A stretch of 64,000 nt of DNA from Vicia villosa (Eukaryota > Streptophyta > Magnoliopsida > Fabales > Fabaceae): assembly GCF_029867415.1 (NCBI RefSeq), contig NW_026706164.1:1-64000 (forward strand), read 5' to 3'. Below are positions 59,202 to 64,000 of the stretch, one piece after another. The notes under the pieces are model-generated. The model had not been told where the DNA came from. It did no database searches and worked only from the letters and a program-made list of their open reading frames with translations. How positions within the stretch are numbered: position 1 is the first letter of the stretch; every line of letters begins with the position of its first letter. A program made the translations under genes and the position numbers.

Positions 59202-62200
59202 AGGTCGATTCTCGGCCGAGCCATGAGACATCACTAGCAATTCCTTTCCTCCTCACATGTGTGTGTTGCTGGCCTGATTTTACTGATATCTCATTCAGTT
59301 GTTGAACTTGATCAACTCATCGACTGAGTGTGAGACAGTAGGATTACGGCAGAGCCGCCACGAGGATTCGTAAACCTGTAAGTGTCGTGAACCCAAGTAG
59401 AAAGAATCGGTTGGGTGATGAATTGTATATGGAAGTTGGATTTATTGGACGACGTAAGTAGAAGGGATATTGGAGTCGTCAAGCTTAAGGAGAGCGTTTG
59501 ACGCGAAATAGTGATACCCGAACTGTCAAGATGTGGATGGAGACAACTAGAACCCCCAGGATTTTTGACTGAACGAAGTGAAGCTTTCTCTAAGTCTTGG
59601 TAATAGCAAGGAAAATCCAAATGGGATTGAATAGGAGCCTTGTAAGTGAGATTCTCCGAAGGTGTTGAGCTGGGATTTATTAGGATTCAGTACTGATGAT
59701 GTTGCCGGTGTTAAGTGCGACTGATGAGCTGATAGGATAGAATGACCTTTGGAAATGCGGATAGAAGAGTTAGACCTTTATGATTGCGCTGGTACGGACA
59801 CTAATTGGATGGATGAAGTATTAGATCCTGATCCAACTTGAAGTACCCTAAGCGAGAGTAGTTACCTAGTAGATGTTGGTGGAACGTATGAGTGTGGTAA
59901 CTTAAGATTGGCGAAGCTTGAATACCTTGTCGGTGGAAGAGGGCATGCATTTCCGTTCTTATCATTTTGTATTTAAGTTCTAGAACTACGCTAGATGGAA
60001 TATGAAATGATGTAGAAGCGTGAAATGCAGTGACCTAAGTTCTTGTTAGTTGTTGTTTGTCTGACCCCGAGTGAAGCCATAGAACTACGCTTGGCGTTGG
60101 GCGTTCAGGCGAGTAAGAACTAAGATCTATCTGGAACGTCAGTAGGATGATCGCAGTTGAGTCGAATGTTAGGAACCATAGTATTCCTATCTGGACTGAA
60201 TTATCCTTGGAATCTCATGCATGCGTGGGACGAGTGGGTACGCGCACTGCATGGTAATCCGAAGTTGAACTTCAAATCTTCGTGCTTGGCGTTTTGGTTT
60301 TCCGAGTAAGTAAACCTTGATGTGTAGAACTCCCAGGTTTTAGCATCCTGAGGAGTGTGATTCGAAGGACTTGAGGAACGATGAACCTATTGGAGGTCTG
60401 TTCAGACACTTGTCGGTTGTGACTTTAGGATACACGTGGAGATCATTATACGCCACTGAGGTAGGTTACCTAGATACATGGCCTCGGATTTGGACCACCA
60501 TGTTGGTACTACCAGACGGGTATAATGCCGCAGTATCGCTATTATGCACAAGATGCATGAGTCATCCTTTTCCGACATGTGTGGGACAAAGGTGATCTGA
60601 AGCTCAAGGTAGAATTCTGATTCGGCACTCGTGGCACACAGATCCAGACTCTCATAAGGCATGTGGGATAAGGATCCATACGTCGCGCTCGATAGTAGGG
60701 GAATAACTAGGCAGACGATGGTGAGATGGATCAAGATCCGATACTATGCTTATAGAGACTCTGAATGATCGTGCTCGCGCGAGTTAGAGTCAGATTATAC
60801 CTTGCAGACGTTCTCGTTTCATTAAGTGTTAAGTTGGCAATTTTGCATGAGTGTCTAGAGTGGGACTCATGTGCGGTCATGATATCCTGGTCAGCATGGT
60901 GAGTGGCTATCATGTACCATTGGCGACCGATGATGGAATATGCGAATTGTGTCTCGGACTAGTTCGATGTGTGATGTGTCTGGTAAGGTATTGCTAGATA
61001 CTCTGAGTGGAGAAGTGTTAATCTTGGTAAAGCATGGACATTTTGGTTTGAGAACTGCTAAGGAGTTTATAAGAGAGATGTTCGAAGTGCAAAGTGCAAG
61101 GTGCAATTTCTTGCATTGTGGCTACACTCAGACCGTTGGAAGCACTGCAATGAAGGATGCAGCTGCCGAGGAAGTCAGTTTAATGTCACATTCAGAGATA
61201 GAGCAGACATTAGATGATTGTGTGGATATAGTGTGGCTATGAGAGGATTGTTATATCAGTAAGTCGCACGAGTTATCAGAGGTGATACTACGCTAAGAGA
61301 ATGAAGGTGTATGGTTGGGTTGAAGTTGTGTAAAACTGCTAGAGTTATCATGAGCTGCAGTACATCGTGAAGGGTTCGATATACCGGTTGAGCAACAAGA
61401 TTGGTTAGACTGAAAAACATAGCAGTTGTACGCTGTGGAAATTAGTGACAAGGAAGAACCTCTAAGTCAGTGAGTATTTGGGTTTCAATATCCTGAGATC
61501 GAAACGTGTGCCTAAGTTGTGGTAGATGAACTATATGGAATGGCAGAGTAAGTAGAAGCTTGATTCTGGAGAGTATGCAACTTTGAAGAGTAGTAGTCGA
61601 TGATGGATGTATATGGAGTCCTGGCCCGTGTTGTATTTGGACAACTGTAGATAAGGAGATTCAGTATATAGATAAAGGTAAATTTGGGACAATCATCCTA
61701 AGACTTTGGGAACCAGAGGTTAAGACCGAAGAATTTGGAGATCACTTAATGACATTGTATGGACTCGAGTGGAGAATAATTTGAAGTGTTTTATCGTAGA
61801 AGTGACGTTGTGGCAGTAATTCTCAAATGGAAAGTAATTCAAGGAGCTGAGTGAATCAGTAATGTTTGTTGAATGAGGGTGAACACACCAGAGAATGAAA
61901 CGAAGGATATCCGACATGAGTGGATTATTAGAGTTTTTGAAGTTCTGGAGATTCAGTGCAGAGCAGTGAAGGTCAAGGACCCTGGAAGGATCTTTCCCCA
62001 GATATGTCAAGACGAAGTATCTGCATAGACGTGTTACTTGAGAGTCAAGGTTCTAACCATGCATAGTGGGACACAGGTGTTTTGGCAGATTATGTTTCTT
62101 CGTATGGAATGACCCTCAAACAGAGTAGTGAGATTATCTGAAGAGAAATGTAAGGAACATTTCATCCCCTGGTTGGTATAGATTTGGACACGTTGTTTCC

Positions 62201-62237
62201 GTGGTGATCAGAAAGAATTCGAGGACGAATTCAATTT
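59202..62237 (+). other. LARD-3 internal region, non-coding, with one deletion
   Basis: Homologous to LARD-2 41945-45554. About 609 bp (44369-44977 in LARD-2) are absent at 61652-61657, where both ends share TAAGGA. The two recurring short frames are present: 60371-60595 (74 codons) and 60940-61242 (100 codons). The second is longer because a 7-bp duplication near 61095 joins two frames that are separate in LARD-1 and LARD-2. No domain is recognisable. Confidence 0.72.
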
Positions 62238-62250
62238 AAGGGGGGCAGAA
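62238..62250 (+). other. LARD-3 polypurine tract
   Basis: AAGGGGGGCAGAA directly before the 3' LTR; one C interrupts the purine run. Confidence 0.8.
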
Positions 62251-64000
62251 TGTAATACCCCGATTCTCCGACACAAGTTAATTATCATTTAATTGGTTAA
62301 GTGATGATTAGAAGGCATATTGATATTGGATTATATTAATCTAAGAAGGATTATTAACAAGAGTTAGTGGAGTGGTTAGAATAAAAGATAGATTATTGGA
62401 ATTGAACCAAGTGGCAAGGTGGTAATTCCCATCAATTGGAGGGCTTAATGGACTTATGTATTACTTGCATGTGGACATAATGGACATTGGACTTTAATTG
62501 CATGAGCTTAAGTGTTGTTTGGCTTGCAAATCAGAATTTGAAAACAAGATAGGAAGAAGAACTCATGAAGCAAGTTCCATTTTCGCAACTATTGATACAG
62601 CTCCACTAAATCAGGTATAACTCTCAACTCGTAACTCCGATCGTAACGATTCTGGTCCCATTGGAAAGCTAACGAATTTCTCTTCGATTTGCACCTATGG
62701 TTCGCATTTATAGCTTCTGTTTTGAAGGAGAAAAACGAGTTTGAAGTTGGGTGGTCAATGCTGAATGTGTATGAAGGTGAGCTACGAATTTCTTGATGAT
62801 GGAGATGGAAGTTTGAGCAAGAGGGAGATGCAATGGTAGCAAGAACACCATCTTAACCTCCATTTGATCCAAGGTGAGTCCTTTAGATAGAAACTTGGGA
62901 AATTGCATGCAAGGGTTGTATTTGGGGTTTTGGGATTTTGAGAGATAATTAATGAACCTTGATGCTAGTGTGCTTTTGATGTGTAATTCTAATTGCATGT
63001 TGATAATCAATGTTTCTTTACTTGCTATATTTTGATATGTGTAGCTAGAAATATGATTTAGAATGTTATTGCATGTTGAGTTGGTTTAAATTAAAGTTAG
63101 AATGGATTTAGAACCCTTAAAATGCTGGAAAAACACATTCTGATGCAGAGTAATCGGTTACGGGTCTTTGGGTAACCGATTACGCTGTTAAAAATGTAAT
63201 TCTGGGCTGTTTTAGAGCCAGTAATCGGTTACTGGACTCTGGGTAATCGGATACCCTGGGCGCAGAGGGGAAAAATCAGCAAACTTCAGAAATTCGTAAC
63301 TTTCGGCTCGGGTATCGGAATTGCGCAAACTTTATATCGTTGGAAAGCTAGCGGCGTGTACTTTCTAATAAAATTGGTCCCCAAATCAGAATGTTTGATT
63401 TAATAATATTGGAACCCCACTTAGTGCGCCTCGTCGGGCGAGATTTTACGTTACTAATTCCCCCGAGAGCAGTTTCGTTCCGAATAGAGAACCGAACGCC
63501 TCCTTAGTCGGGTGAGACTTGTTTAAATTGTATTTGAACATGTTAATGTTGTTTATGATCATGGATGTGTTGATTCTCAATATGCGGATCATTAATTAAT
63601 GCATTATATTGATATGCTTTATGATGATCATATGTTGTTTACCCGTCCGTTCGATTGACGTTCTGAGATGGTTACTTGTTTGTGGCATGATGCTTTGTGT
63701 GATAATGATCATTAATGCCCGTTGTTTCGGTTAAACATTCGGGATTGATTGTATTGTGTGATTGACGCTTGTTATGCGTGTGGTATGCTAGAATCGAAGT
63801 GGGCCACTACTAGGTGGTAAGGCACCATTGTATATGGACTAGTTTCCAATTACCATTGCGATGTGCTCGTGAGAGTCTATGAGGCGTGTCTCACTTGCAG
63901 TTAACACATTGGCGTTCTTGGTATGTTTAACACACCTGAGCTACCGTTGCAGTGTGCTCGTGAGTTTCCGTACGGGGTTTTACTCACTTGCAGTTAACAC
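62251..64000 (+). repeat. LARD-3 3' LTR, cut by the window end
   Basis: The first 1750 bp of the LTR, close to 55400-56983 plus 58171 onward. At 63831-63835 it has TATAT without an insertion, the empty counterpart of the Athila solo-LTR site. The palindrome cluster is at 63150-63254. Confidence 0.9.

Larger units (their letters stand above)
55400..64000 (+). mobile_element. LARD-3: large non-coding LTR retrotransposon, runs off the window
   Basis: The 5' LTR is 55400-59187 (about 2.6 kb without the Athila solo LTR inside it), the primer site 59190-59201, the internal region 59188-62250 and the polypurine tract 62238-62250. The 3' LTR starts at 62251 and continues beyond 64000. LTR divergence is about 1.3% by eye. 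The internal region is homologous to LARD-1 and LARD-2 but about 0.6 kb shorter because of one deletion. No retroelement protein is recognisable. Confidence 0.88.

Overview
This is plant nuclear DNA made almost entirely of repeats. I see no host protein gene, rRNA, tRNA gene or CRISPR array. The plant L1-type LINEs, Athila and chromovirus-type LTR elements, and a CACTA transposon with Tnp2, DUF4218 and DUF4216 regions point to a eudicot with a repeat-rich genome. A legume is my best guess from the style of the repeats, but no single-copy gene confirms it.

The backbone is a tandem array of an AT-rich monomer of about 1447 bp, running from the left edge to about 55360 and broken open by insertions. 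Satellite segments are 1-2807, 9459-21738, 38897-39596, 47901-49635 and 54417-55360. Six consecutive monomers (10907 to about 19589) look nearly identical and the outer copies are more diverged, so the centre was homogenised recently. Each monomer carries a TATA-box/ACGTGGC promoter-like block, a downstream AATAAA and two hairpins.

Insertions from left to right: (1) a young Athila-type Ty3/gypsy element on the minus strand (2808-9458), with 1170-bp LTRs, a tRNA-Asp primer site, TSD AGAGT and an intact 804-codon gag-protease ORF but no reverse transcriptase or integrase; (2) the 5' part of an L1 LINE (21739-23342), fused by a deletion to (3) a minus-strand large non-coding LTR element, LARD-1 (23343-38896), whose 5' LTR was later split by (4) a 7.8-kb CACTA transposon (31049-38815, TSD TTA) with a decayed transposase gene; (5) LARD-2 (39597-47900, TSD TTTAT), complete; (6) a near full-length but broken L1 LINE on the minus strand (49636-54416, 11-bp TSD); (7) LARD-3 (55400 to beyond the window end), whose 5' LTR holds (8) an Athila solo LTR (56984-58165, TSD TATAT). 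The empty site for (8) is present in the other LTR of the same element.

The elements depend on enzymes made elsewhere. The Athila copy can make Gag and protease only. The three LARDs have LTRs, primer sites and polypurine tracts but no recognisable protein, although about 3-3.6 kb of internal sequence is conserved among them. Both LINEs and the CACTA are disabled.

The most unusual signal is inside the LTRs. All four LTR types carry a compact cluster of four to six copies of a short palindromic or GC-rich motif, grouped in pairs whose members start 18-22 bp apart. The motif itself differs between families: ATGTAACCGGTTACAT, CGCTAAGCGGA, GTAATCGGTTAC and CGCGGCGCG. The layout is kept while the motif changes.
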